NCBI GenBank assembly: GCA_004555425.1
Contig: SFID01000065.1
Location: 1-14,725, forward strand
Reading direction: 5' to 3'
Origin: Bacteroidales bacterium
GTDB lineage: Bacteria; Bacteroidota; Bacteroidia; Bacteroidales; Bacteroidaceae
DNA: 14,725 nucleotides
The translations under genes were made by a program, and so were the position numbers. Below, in pieces: positions 1-7,483 of this stretch (within the stretch, counting starts at the first letter, position 1; every line of letters begins with the position of its first letter). The notes under the pieces are model-generated. The model saw nothing but the letters and a program-made list of their open reading frames with translations. It was not told the origin of the DNA and did no database searches.

Positions 1-11
1 CATCGGAAGTT

Positions 12-185
12 GGAAATTCTAGATGCTTTTGCGGATTTTCTAAATGCTTTTGCGGAAATTTTCTTGGCTTTATCGGTGCGCGAATTGACGATATAGAGAA
101 TTTTTCGCGGCCGAAAATATAAAAGATATTAAAAATTTTCGCGCAAAAAAATTTGGATTTAACATTTCGGGGAACTACTCAGGTG
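12..185. repeat. Left arm of a long, diverged inverted repeat
   Basis: This non-coding stretch aligns, in inverted orientation, with positions 13080-13119 plus 14255-14390 at the other end of the window. Shared landmarks, in order: two to three tandem 21-bp units with core ATGCTTTTGCGGATTTTCTA, a GCGCGAATTG block, TTTTTCGCGGCCGAAA, ATAAAAGATATTAAA, a GCGCxAAAAAA block, TTGGATTTAACATTTCGG, and an ACTACTCAGGT end at 174-184. The arms differ by scattered substitutions and short indels, so the repeat is old or belongs to a dispersed family. No ORF is evident. It could be a genome-wide dispersed repeat and not a pair specific to this locus; only the rest of the genome can decide. Confidence 0.75.
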
Positions 186-217
186 GATTTTTAATTGCAA
201 ATTGCGCTGAAAAGAAA

Positions 218-584
218 TGTACCGCACGTTGCTTGCAACGTGTGAGTATCATGGAAATGACACACAATAATAGTTATACAATGAGAACAAACCCTGTACT
301 CACACCTTGCTAGCAAGGTGCGGTACATTTCTTACCTTTGCAACGTGTGAGTATCATGGAAATGACACACAATAATAGTTACACAATGAGAACAAACCCT
401 GTACTCACACCTTGCTAGCAAGGTGCGGTACATTTCTCACCTTTGCAAGGTGTGAGTATCATGGGAATGACACACAATAATAGTTATACAATGAGAACAA
501 ACCCTGTACTCACACCTTGCTAGCAAGGTGCGGTACATTTCTCACCAAGGTGTGAGTATCATGGAAATGATACACAATAATAGA
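218..584. repeat. 105-bp tandem repeats built from palindromes (about 3.4 copies)
   Basis: The marker TGTGAGTATC recurs at 241, 346, 451 and 551, giving periods of 105, 105 and 100 bp; the last unit lacks five bases (CTTTG). Each unit contains the perfect 18-bp palindrome CACCTTGCTAGCAAGGTG inside a larger near-palindrome running from GTACTCACA to TGCGGTAC. The first boundary, 218-250, is a variant of the same arm in inverted orientation (AATGTACCGCA, then TTGCTTGCAA). Each unit is therefore two inverted hairpin arms around a spacer of about 48 bp that is nearly identical in all copies. No protein is encoded. The array ends about 100 bp before the promoter of the first gene. Confidence 0.85.
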
Positions 585-683
585 ATCTAACGAATGTGGA
601 TGAGAATAGCATTTACACCTGCGGCGCCAAGTACAGGGAGCGCCCAGCGAGGCTTGACTTTCTTACAATTCCACAAGGTGCAC

Positions 684-714
684 TTGGCCCACTCGCAGCC
701 TTTGCGTAATTTTG
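684..714 (+). promoter_or_regulatory. Bacteroidetes-type promoter for the YhcH-family gene
   Basis: TAATTTTG at 707-714 matches the Bacteroidetes -7 consensus TAnnTTTG, and CTTG at 683-686 lies 20 bases upstream, the expected distance for the -33 element. Transcription would start near 720, leaving a leader of about 20 nt before the ATG at 741. This is also why the 741 start is preferred over a longer frame open from 594. Confidence 0.6.
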
Positions 715-740
715 CAGTGCTAACATCAATCCGTATTCCT

Positions 741-1190
741 ATGGTACTTGGTTCATTAGAAACTAGCAACAGATACTTGTCGCTGCACCCCCTGCTGGGC
801 GAACTCTTTGAGTATGTTCGTACGCACGACCTCTTGCACGCGCCCGCCGAGCGCATCACCCTGCGCGGCGACGACCTGTTTATCAACATTGCCGATGCAA
901 GGTTGCTCACGGCCGAGGCGCAAAAACTGGAGGTGCATCGCGCCTATCTGGATGTACACTTCCCGCTTAGCGGTCCCGAGATATTTGGCTGGCGTCACCT
1001 GGGCGATATTGACGTGGAGCCCGAAGCGCCCTTTAATGCCGAGGCCGACTTTGCCCTCTACCCTGCCCCAGCGGCTACCTACCTGACCCTGCACCCCGGC
1101 GAGTTTGCCATCGTTTGGCCCGAGGATGCCCATGCGCCCATCATCGGCGAAGGCTGCCTGCGCAAGGCCATTGCGAAAATCAGAATCTAA
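741..1190 (+). CDS. YhcH/YjgK/YiaL family protein (DUF386, cupin-like)
   Basis: The 149-residue product matches the length and layout of the YhcH/YjgK/YiaL family (E. coli YhcH, EbgC-like), small cupin-fold proteins linked to sialic acid or other sugar catabolism. Visible family features are the N-terminal MVLGSLETSNRYLSLHP, a central KLEVHRAYLDVHFPLSG block carrying the conserved His/Asp pattern, and a C-terminal PGEFAIVWPEDAHAP containing the late metal-type His. The frame is open upstream to 594, but that part resembles nothing in the family and a promoter lies inside it, so ATG 741 is chosen. The nuclease gene starts 11 bp downstream, so the two are probably co-transcribed. Substrate cannot be told from the sequence. 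Confidence 0.85.
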   Translation: MVLGSLETSNRYLSLHPLLGELFEYVRTHDLLHAPAERITLRGDDLFINIADARLLTAEAQKLEVHRAYLDVHFPLSGPEIFGWRHLGDIDVEPEAPFNAEADFALYPAPAATYLTLHPGEFAIVWPEDAHAPIIGEGCLRKAIAKIRI

Positions 1191-1201
1191 GCCTCCTGCC
1201 T

Positions 1202-2044
1202 ATGAATAGCAAACCCCTTCTTATGCTCCTGACCGTTGCCGTTGCCACGGCCTCTGCGCTGTTCTTCCATCCCATGGAGGAGGCTATGGCCGAGAAACAG
1301 ACAGCAGGCACGACCGAAGATTATGCGGAGAATGCTTCGACAAGCAACCAACGACTGATGGAACTACCCGCGCGACTCAAGGGAGTGCCCGAACAAATCA
1401 TTCGGCACACGGGCTTCACGCTCTCCTTCAACCGCGAGCACAACAATCCCAACTGGGTGGCGTGGGAACTGACCGCCAGCGAGGCATCTGCCGCAGGCCG
1501 CAGGGAGGACAATTTCCTGCCCGACCCCGAAGTGGCAGCGCCCCATCAGGTGACAACCACCGACTACAAAGGTTCGGGCTACGACCGCGGTCACATGGTG
1601 CCCGCAGCCGATATGCACTGGAGCGGCAAAGCCCAAGCGGAATGCTTCTACATGACGAATATCTGTCCGCAGGACCATAGCCTCAACGCGGGTTCGTGGG
1701 CCACGCTCGAGAAGGCTTGCCGCCGCTGGGCACAGCAAGAGGGCCGTGTTTATATCGTCTGCGGACCGCTCTACGACCGAGGGCGCAAACTCCCCACTAT
1801 CGGCCGCGACCACAGGGTGACGGTGCCCACGGGATTCTTCAAGTGCGTGCTCTCCCTCCAGCAGGGAAAGGAGAAGGCCATCGGCTTCATCTACAGCAAC
1901 CGCAGCCACAAACAGCCCATGACGCAGGCGGCCACCTCTGTGGACGAGGTGGAGCGACTCACGGGTATGGACTTCTTCGTCAATGTGCCCGACCAACTGG
2001 AGCGCCGCATCGAAGCCTCGTATTCGCTCAAAGTCTGGAGATAA
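1202..2044 (+). CDS. Secreted DNA/RNA non-specific endonuclease
   Basis: The product (280 aa) is a bba-metal (His-Me finger) nuclease of the Serratia NucA family (PF01223), which cuts DNA and RNA using one divalent metal ion. The signature DRGHM is at residues 128-132, with His131 as the general base, and the metal-binding Asn is in LNAGSW at about residue 162. Residues 1-20 or so (MNSKPLLMLLTVAVATASA) look like a signal peptide, so the enzyme is exported. Without an obvious lipobox Cys, it is probably periplasmic or released. ATG 1202 is chosen because it begins this leader; the frame is open upstream to 1115 inside the previous gene. Likely role: scavenging or degrading extracellular nucleic acid (inference). 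Confidence 0.92.
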   Translation: MNSKPLLMLLTVAVATASALFFHPMEEAMAEKQTAGTTEDYAENASTSNQRLMELPARLKGVPEQIIRHTGFTLSFNREHNNPNWVAWELTASEASAAGRREDNFLPDPEVAAPHQVTTTDYKGSGYDRGHMVPAADMHWSGKAQAECFYMTNICPQDHSLNAGSWATLEKACRRWAQQEGRVYIVCGPLYDRGRKLPTIGRDHRVTVPTGFFKCVLSLQQGKEKAIGFIYSNRSHKQPMTQAATSVDEVERLTGMDFFVNVPDQLERRIEASYSLKVWR

Positions 2045-2067
2045 AAGGACTGCCCCGTATGGTCCTT
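2045..2067 (+). terminator. Small stem-loop after the nuclease gene, possible weak terminator
   Basis: AAGGAC (2045-2050) pairs with GTCCTT (2062-2067) around an 11-nt loop immediately after the nuclease stop codon. There is no T-run behind it, so it may equally be a processing or stability element. Weak call. Confidence 0.25.
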
Positions 2068-2111
2068 CCAGAAGAGCCATCCATATTCCCCCTCCGTAAT
2101 TCCCAAACACC

Positions 2112-2570
2112 ATGAATAGAGAAAACGACAACCTGCAAGCCCTGGGCCGCAAGACGATCTACCGCGACGACTATGCGCCCGAAGTATTGGAAACCTTCGT
2201 CAACAAGCACCCCGACAACGACTATTGGGTGCGCTTCAACTGCCCCGAATTCACGAGCCTCTGCCCCATCACGGGTCAGCCCGACTTTGCGGAAATCCGC
2301 ATCAGTTACCTGCCCGGCGAACGGATGGTGGAGAGCAAGAGCCTGAAACTCTACCTGTTTAGTTTCCGCAACCACGGCGATTTCCACGAGGACTGCGTCA
2401 ACGTGATTATGAAGGACCTCGTGCGACTGATGGACCCGAAGTACATCGAGGTGACGGGCATCTTCACGCCCCGCGGCGGCATCAGCATCTATCCCTATGC
2501 CAACTACGGCCGCCCTGGCACGAAGTACGAGCAGTTGGCCGAATATCGCCTGCAGCAACATGACCTCTAG
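2112..2570 (+). CDS. queF: NADPH-dependent 7-cyano-7-deazaguanine reductase (preQ0 reductase)
   Basis: QueF reduces the nitrile of preQ0 to the amine preQ1, the last free-base step before insertion into tRNA for queuosine. This 152-aa protein is the short, unimodular type (as in Bacillus). The active-site Cys is Cys51 in FTSLCPITGQPDFA, the catalytic acid is Asp58, the QueF signature ESKSLKLY spans 74-81, and the His-Glu pair is at 92-93 (FHED). No other queuosine genes are in the window. The leader of about 65 bp shows no recognisable preQ1 riboswitch. The next gene starts inside the last codons of queF, so translation is probably coupled. Confidence 0.95.
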   Translation: MNRENDNLQALGRKTIYRDDYAPEVLETFVNKHPDNDYWVRFNCPEFTSLCPITGQPDFAEIRISYLPGERMVESKSLKLYLFSFRNHGDFHEDCVNVIMKDLVRLMDPKYIEVTGIFTPRGGISIYPYANYGRPGTKYEQLAEYRLQQHDL

Positions 2571-3573
2571 TACGCCCCATATCCGCAGTACGACAGTCCC
2601 GCGGGCAGCAGTGTGCACGAGTATCAACACGGCGCGCGCCTGCCTCATCGTGCTGATGATTTTGGTGCACATCACGCAGTGGGGCGACCACTATCCGCAG
2701 GCGAAATTGGGCATCCTGTCGTTCATGATGCCCGCTTTCTTGTTCGTGACGGGCATGCTCTTGAACGTACAGAAGGGGCTGGGCGATTTTCTGCGCTATC
2801 TGCGCGGCATCCTTGTGCCCTACGTGGTGCTGGTGAGCGCATTCGCCGTGCTGTCCTGCTTTCTGCCCGTTCGCGGCGGCCTCACCGCGCTCACGCTGGC
2901 AGGAGTATGGGAACGTGTGGCCGTGACGAGCATTGGGCCCTACTGGTTTCTGCGCAATATGTTCTTCTGTTCCGTCATTTGGTATGCCGTTTATCATTTG
3001 CTCAAACGGCGGATGGACAGCGCAGGTCGGCTCTTCGTGTATGGCGCAGCCCTGTTGGCCTTCACATTGGCATGGCCGTTTGAGATGACGACGGCGAGTG
3101 CGTTCTATTATTATATAGGTGTGGTGGCGCGCGAGGCCCTTGGACGCTACGACCGCGTGGTGGTGGGCTCGCCCTGGGCATTGCTGTTGCTGGGCGGCAT
3201 TGTGGTGTGGCCCGCGGCGTGGGACTGGATGTATATCAGCGTACCCGTGATGGCCTATTGCGCTCTGTCGTTTACCGCCTGGGCCGACCAGCGTCTGGCT
3301 GCGGCCTGTCCGTCCCTCCACCGCAGCGTGCAATATGTCGGCATGAACACCCTGCCGATTTATCTCCTGCATCCCGTCTTCACAATGGCGGCCAAATTCT
3401 ACGCGCCCCTCTTCGGCTGGGACCCGACGAGCCTCGCCTTCACCCTCGTGACCCTTGCGGTGGCCACGGCGGGCTGTCTCGCGCTGGCCCTTGTGCTGGA
3501 CCGCACACGGCTGTCGTGGTTGCTCGGTCGGCCATGCCTCTTGCGCAGGCTAAAGGTAGGTTCTATAAATTAG
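2560..3573 (+). CDS. Acyltransferase-3 family integral membrane protein, 3' end altered by a MITE
   Basis: This 337-aa polytopic membrane protein fits the acyltransferase_3 family (PF01757: OatA, NodX and similar), which O-acylate cell-surface sugars. The first helix (about 22-38) carries the expected His (His37 in LIVLMILVHITQW); about nine further hydrophobic segments follow, ending with the family-like GMNTLPIYLLHP near the C-terminus. The substrate is not readable from sequence. ATG 2560 overlaps the queF stop by 11 bases, suggesting coupling. The final residues VGSIN and the stop come from the terminal repeat of MITE A; removing the MITE and one copy of its target duplication gives ...RLKY-stop, so the insertion changed only the last residues. 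Confidence 0.82.
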   Translation: MTSSTPHIRSTTVPRAAVCTSINTARACLIVLMILVHITQWGDHYPQAKLGILSFMMPAFLFVTGMLLNVQKGLGDFLRYLRGILVPYVVLVSAFAVLSCFLPVRGGLTALTLAGVWERVAVTSIGPYWFLRNMFFCSVIWYAVYHLLKRRMDSAGRLFVYGAALLAFTLAWPFEMTTASAFYYYIGVVAREALGRYDRVVVGSPWALLLLGGIVVWPAAWDWMYISVPVMAYCALSFTAWADQRLAAACPSLHRSVQYVGMNTLPIYLLHPVFTMAAKFYAPLFGWDPTSLAFTLVTLAVATAGCLALALVLDRTRLSWLLGRPCLLRRLKVGSIN

Positions 3574-3742
3574 CTTGCGATGAATTTTTGCCTATCGTGC
3601 CATAGGTTTTTGATTTCCATGAAGGAGCGTAGCGGGCTACGTGACTGAATGAAAAACAAAAAGATATGGTGCGAGAGGCGGAAAGACATCCAAGCCAAAT
3701 AGAGATACTACCTTCCAACGAAACTAATTTATAGAACCTACC
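3555..3742 (+). mobile_element. MITE copy A (19-bp terminal inverted repeats)
   Basis: A 188-bp element bounded by the perfect inverted repeats GGTAGGTTCTATAAATTAG (3555-3573) and its complement (3724-3742). The 4-bp sequence TAAA flanks both sides (3551-3554, 3743-3746) and fits a target duplication. It has no ORF of its own. The interior contains a conserved block with the hairpin CGTAGC-GG-GCTACG and the tract GAATGAAAAACAAAAAGAT, both shared with copies B and C. It lies between the acyltransferase and tadA and supplies the acyltransferase stop codon. Confidence 0.9.
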
Positions 3743-3782
3743 TAAAATACTAGGAACACATACCAACATACCCTTCCCACTC

Positions 3783-4229
3783 ATGCAATCCCCACAAAAC
3801 GACGATGAACGCTATATGCGGATGGCCCTGCTGGAGGCCGAGCGCGCCTTCGAGGCCGACGAGGTGCCCGTTGGGGCCATCGTTGTTTGCCAAGGTCGCA
3901 TTCTGGCCAAGGCACACAACCTCACCGAAACCCTCCACGACGTGACCGCGCACGCCGAAATGCAAGCCCTCACCGCTGCCTCCGAGGCCCTAGGCGGCAA
4001 GTACCTCGACCAGTGCACGCTCTACGTGACCGTGGAGCCCTGCATTATGTGTGCGGGCGCCATCGGCTGGTCGCAGATGGGTCGCGTGGTCTATGGCGCC
4101 GCCGATCCCAAACGCGGATTCGCCACCTTCGCTCCCCGCGCCCTCCATCCCCGCACCGAGGTGGTGCAAGGCGTGCTTGAGGAGGAATGCGCGGGCCTGA
4201 TGAAAAGTTTCTTTAAGCGCAAACGGTAA
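3783..4229 (+). CDS. tadA: tRNA-specific adenosine deaminase (A34 to inosine)
   Basis: This 148-aa protein of the cytidine/deoxycytidylate deaminase fold converts wobble adenosine 34 of tRNA-Arg(ACG) to inosine. The zinc and catalytic residues are visible: His57 and Glu59 in HAEMQAL, and Cys87 and Cys90 in PCIMCAGA. The N-terminal YMRMALLEAERAF and EVPVGAIVV blocks and the C-terminal tail (LMKSFFKRKR) fit TadA and not a free-nucleoside deaminase. It begins 36 bp after MITE A. Its stop overlaps the start of the next gene (TAATG), so the two are likely translated together. Confidence 0.95.
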   Translation: MQSPQNDDERYMRMALLEAERAFEADEVPVGAIVVCQGRILAKAHNLTETLHDVTAHAEMQALTAASEALGGKYLDQCTLYVTVEPCIMCAGAIGWSQMGRVVYGAADPKRGFATFAPRALHPRTEVVQGVLEEECAGLMKSFFKRKR

Positions 4230-4600
4230 TGGCACAGCACAACGAAATTGGCCTTTGGGGCGAGCAAACCGCTGCCCTCCATCTGATGCACCAGGACTAC
4301 CAGATTCTGGAGCGCAACTGGCGATTTCGTCACCTGGAAATTGACATCATCGCCGAATATCTGGGTGAAATCGTTTTCGTGGAGGTCAAGACGCGCTCGG
4401 GCGGCGACTTCCGCGAAGCCCGCGCTGCCGTTCATTACGATAAACGCCGCCATATTATGGACGCTGCCCACGAGTATCTGCGCCTGAACCGCCTCGACAA
4501 CGTCTGGCGCTACGATGTCATCACGATTATCGGCAATGCCGCGCGCTATCAGTTGCGCCACGAGCAGCGGGCCTTCGACTGGCGCACACAGATGCGCTGA
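4229..4600 (+). CDS. YraN family (UPF0102) endonuclease-like protein
   Basis: This 123-aa product has the PD-(D/E)XK-like features of the YraN/UPF0102 family: an N-terminal GLWGEQTAA, an ILERNWRFRHLEIDII strand with the acidic residue, and IVFVEVKTRSG with the E-x-K pair. The family is widespread and resembles Holliday-junction resolvases, but its cellular role is unsettled. The start ATG shares one base with the tadA stop, so coupled translation is likely. Length is normal for the family and no key residue is missing. Confidence 0.9.
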   Translation: MAQHNEIGLWGEQTAALHLMHQDYQILERNWRFRHLEIDIIAEYLGEIVFVEVKTRSGGDFREARAAVHYDKRRHIMDAAHEYLRLNRLDNVWRYDVITIIGNAARYQLRHEQRAFDWRTQMR

Positions 4601-4693
4601 GCAAGGCTGTCGCAGAGGGTGCGGTGCGACCTTGGCGCCCACGTTTGCACGGCTCTCTGGTATCAACACCATAAAAACACATCACCACCAATT

Positions 4694-5785
4694 ATGAATA
4701 TTGAAGAAATTCGCGAGCACTGCCTGTCATTGCCCGATGTGACGGAAGATTCAGCCTTCGGTCCCGAGATGATTCTCTTTCGTCTGAAAGGAAAAATCTT
4801 TGCAGCCCTCGACCTTGACCGCCCCGACCTGATGGTGGTCAAGTGCGACCCCGATGAGGGCACAGACCTGCGCGACCATTACGCGGGTATCCGTCCTGCG
4901 TGGCACTGGAACAAGCAGCATTGGGTGGAAATCCTATTTGACGAGGACGTGGACGACCAGATGATTCGCAATCTAGCCACACGCGCCTACCACATCGTTC
5001 GCACCGCGCTGCCGAAGAAGACGCTGTACCATTTTCCTGAATGCCCGCCCGACTGGGACTATCAGCATTTCGCCACGCTGGACACGGTGATGAACTATCT
5101 CAAGACACCCGAAGCCGAAGCCCTGCCCCACGACACGCTGCTCGTCACCACAGATTTCCAAACGGCAGGACGCGGCCAGCGCGGCAACCATTGGGAAGCG
5201 GCCAAAGAGGCCAACCTGCTGCTCGGCCTGCGACTGCGGGGCCTTGATTTCCCCGCGCGCCATCAGTTTGCGCTCACCCAAGTGGCCTCGCTTGCCGCAG
5301 CGCAAGCACTGGCGAAGTACCTGGGCAGCAGCGTAAGCATCAAATGGCCCAACGACCTCTATTACCAAGACCGCAAAATCGGCGGTATGCTCTTCGAACA
5401 TACCCTTTCGGGCGACCGCATCGGCAGCACCATCATCGGCATCGGCCTCAACGTGAACCAAACAGCCTTTGCGAGCGATGCGCCCAACCCCACGTCCATC
5501 CGCCTTGAACTGGGCAAGGAGGTGGACCGCGCCGCCGTGATGCGCGGATTTGTCAAAGCGTTTCGCCAATGGTGGAGCGAGATGCTGGAGGACAACAGCC
5601 AACGTCTGGACAAGCACTACCGCGCCGCCATGTACCGCCGCGAGGGCGAGCATCCCTATCGCGATGATGCCGGCACATTCACAGCCTCCTTCCACGACCT
5701 CACCCCAGAAGGTTTGCTCCAACTGCGCGACAGCGAAGGCCGTCTGCGCACCTACGCCTTCAAGGAGGTGACGTTCTTGCCGTAA
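4694..5785 (+). CDS. MmcQ/YjbR domain fused to biotin-[acetyl-CoA-carboxylase] ligase
   Basis: A single open frame of 363 aa joins two families. Residues 1-108 match MmcQ/YjbR proteins (LPDVTEDSAFG start, VVKCDP, then HWNKQHWVEILFD), a CyaY-like fold with DNA-binding annotation but no firm function. Residues 120-363 are a biotin protein ligase: TAGRGQRG at 157-164, KWPND at 217-221, KIGGML at 228-233, IGIGLNVN at 248-255, and a C-terminal SH3-like part. The ligase activates biotin with ATP and attaches it to the carboxylase carrier protein. No helix-turn-helix is present, so it should not act as a BirA repressor. The usual ligase N-terminal S-T-N motif appears as LDTVMNYL here. ATG 4694 is the natural YjbR start; the frame is open from 4619. 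Confidence 0.85.
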   Translation: MNIEEIREHCLSLPDVTEDSAFGPEMILFRLKGKIFAALDLDRPDLMVVKCDPDEGTDLRDHYAGIRPAWHWNKQHWVEILFDEDVDDQMIRNLATRAYHIVRTALPKKTLYHFPECPPDWDYQHFATLDTVMNYLKTPEAEALPHDTLLVTTDFQTAGRGQRGNHWEAAKEANLLLGLRLRGLDFPARHQFALTQVASLAAAQALAKYLGSSVSIKWPNDLYYQDRKIGGMLFEHTLSGDRIGSTIIGIGLNVNQTAFASDAPNPTSIRLELGKEVDRAAVMRGFVKAFRQWWSEMLEDNSQRLDKHYRAAMYRREGEHPYRDDAGTFTASFHDLTPEGLLQLRDSEGRLRTYAFKEVTFLP

Positions 5786-5837
5786 CATAGGTTTTCGACA
5801 TTGCCTTTCCCCTCAACCCTTCCCCCAAGTCCATTGA

Positions 5838-6024
5838 GGTAGGTTCTATAAATTAGTTTCAATGGAATCTTCTTTTATAATAGACTTGGACGTCTTTACG
5901 TCTCTCGCACCGTATCTTTTTGTTTTTCATTCGGTCACGTAGCCCGCTACGCTCCCTCACGAAAAATAAAAACCTACGGCACGATAGCCGCAAAACCATC
6001 ACAATCTAATTTATAGAACCTACC
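5838..6024 (-). mobile_element. MITE copy B, abutting the MATE start codon
   Basis: A 187-bp relative of copy A in opposite orientation, bounded by the same perfect 19-bp inverted repeats and flanked by TTGA on both sides (5834-5837 and 6025-6028), which fits a 4-bp target duplication. The interior conserved block (CGTAGC-GG-GCTACG hairpin) is present. The right flank TTGA supplies the TTG start of the MATE gene. An in-frame TAA at 6007-6009, inside the terminal repeat, prevents any earlier start. Confidence 0.9.
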
Positions 6025-7320
6025 TTGAAAGAAATACTGCGCATAGCCATCCCCAGCATTATCAGCAACCTGGCCATCCCACTCCTGGGACTGGCCGATA
6101 CGGCTATTGTGGGCCACATGGGAACGGCGAATGCCATTGCGGCCATCGCAGTGGGCGGCCTGCTTTTCAATATCACCTACTGGCTGTTTGGCTTCCTCAG
6201 AATGGGCACCGGCGGACTGACTGCCCAAGCCTGTGGCGCGCAAGACGAAGCAGAGAGTATGCGCATCCTTGTTCGGTCGCTGGCATTGGCCCTGACGATT
6301 TCGGCGATCATTTGTCTGGTGCAGCATCCCGTTTCGCAAATGGCCCTCGACCGCCTGCATCTGACCGCCGAGGTGCGCAGCGATGCCGAAACCTACTTTG
6401 GCATCCTCATCTGGGGCGCGCCCGCCGTCCTCTCATTGTATGGCATCCACGGCTGGTTGCTAGGAATGCAGGATGCCAGGCGAGTGATGGTGCTTTCCAT
6501 CGTGCAAAACGCGGTCAACATCCCCGCCAGTTTGTGCCTAGTCTATCTTGCAAAGATGCAGGTGGCAGGCATTGCGCTGGGCACCCTTCTCGCACAATAC
6601 GTGGCCCTCGCAACGGCCATCGCTATGCTCCACAGAAAATATCGCCACCTGTTTCGCCGCGCCTACCTGCGAGGTTGGCACGAGGGCAAGGCTCTCAAGC
6701 GATTGCTGCGGCTGAACAGCGACATTTTCCTGCGCACCCTGTGCCTCATCGCCATTACCTATAGTTTCACCGCCATAGGTGCGCGCTACGGCACCACGAC
6801 CCTGGCCGCCAACGCCCTGCTGATGCAGTTTTTCATCTTCTTCTCGTATTTCATGGATGGTTTCGCCTACGCGGGCGAAGCACTGACGGGTCGCTATCTC
6901 GGACAGCAGGACCCCGCCCGACTGCACCAAACCACCGCCCGACTATTTCGCATAGGAATAGTTTGCGGTGCGTTGTTCTCCTTATTATATATAGGAGTGG
7001 GCGGCTGGGTGCTGGAATGGCTGTCGAACGCGGCGGACGTTGTCGGTTGCGCCCGGACGTATCTGCCTTGGGTGGCCTGTATTCCGCTGGTGGGTTTCAG
7101 CGCCTTCCTCCTCGACGGCATTTTTATCGGCATGACGGGTACGCGCCCCATGCTGCTGACCATGCTGCTGAGCACCGCTCTCTTTCTATTCATCGCCTTG
7201 CCCACGCAGTTGTGGACACCAAGCAATCACCTCCTTTGGGTAGCCCTGATTGCCCATCTCGGCATGCGCGGCGTGGGGCTCGGACTGTGGTTGAAAAGGC
7301 GGGGATATAGGATTTCGTGA
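6025..7320 (+). CDS. MATE family efflux transporter (DinF-like)
   Basis: This 431-aa polytopic protein has about twelve hydrophobic segments and MATE/DinF-type motifs: PLLGLADTAIVGHMG in the first helix, FLRMGTGGLTAQACG around residues 67-81, and GWLLGMQDAR in the fourth-helix region. MATE proteins export organic cations, drugs or metabolites using a sodium or proton gradient; the substrate here is unknown. The start is TTG: MITE B ends directly before it and puts a stop codon in frame just upstream, while the protein start (MKEILRIAIPSIISN) is where family members normally begin. Any promoter was either brought by, or separated by, the MITE. An ATG start is not available without losing the first helix. 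Confidence 0.92.
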   Translation: MKEILRIAIPSIISNLAIPLLGLADTAIVGHMGTANAIAAIAVGGLLFNITYWLFGFLRMGTGGLTAQACGAQDEAESMRILVRSLALALTISAIICLVQHPVSQMALDRLHLTAEVRSDAETYFGILIWGAPAVLSLYGIHGWLLGMQDARRVMVLSIVQNAVNIPASLCLVYLAKMQVAGIALGTLLAQYVALATAIAMLHRKYRHLFRRAYLRGWHEGKALKRLLRLNSDIFLRTLCLIAITYSFTAIGARYGTTTLAANALLMQFFIFFSYFMDGFAYAGEALTGRYLGQQDPARLHQTTARLFRIGIVCGALFSLLYIGVGGWVLEWLSNAADVVGCARTYLPWVACIPLVGFSAFLLDGIFIGMTGTRPMLLTMLLSTALFLFIALPTQLWTPSNHLLWVALIAHLGMRGVGLGLWLKRRGYRIS

Positions 7321-7342
7321 TGGGCTCTCCCGTACTTTTATT

Positions 7343-7388
7343 GCTGAAAAACACGCTTCCCCATTAGGATTTCAGACTATTTTTCAGC
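7343..7388 (+). terminator. Inverted repeat between MATE and pyrH, possible terminator
   Basis: GCTGAAAAA (7343-7351) and TTTTTCAGC (7380-7388) form a perfect 9-bp stem, AT-rich toward the loop, with a loop of 28 nt. It lacks a T-run after the stem on either strand, so termination is only a guess. Confidence 0.3.
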
Positions 7389-7418
7389 ACCTTGTATGCT
7401 CATTCCATTCAAAAACAG

Positions 7419-7426
7419 TAAATTTG
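7419..7426 (+). promoter_or_regulatory. Candidate -7 promoter element for pyrH
   Basis: TAAATTTG matches the Bacteroidetes -7 consensus TAnnTTTG and lies 57 bases before the pyrH ATG. The -33 element is poor: the nearest TTG (7392-7394) is about 24 bases away, longer than usual. Confidence 0.4.
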
Positions 7427-7483
7427 CTGCGTGGCGAGTGTCGCCATATAATCTTAGAATACTCAAAAACACATTTTCCGAAT

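Noticed and set aside
218..584. CRISPR array or plasmid iterons
   Set aside because: The 105-bp units are almost identical throughout, with no variable spacers, and there is no replication gene nearby.
594..740. Extended N-terminus for the YhcH-family gene
   Set aside because: The extra residues match nothing in the family and a promoter with correct spacing lies within this stretch.
2045..2111. preQ1 riboswitch before queF
   Set aside because: The short leader shows only a simple stem-loop and lacks the A-rich tail and pseudoknot pattern of known preQ1 classes.
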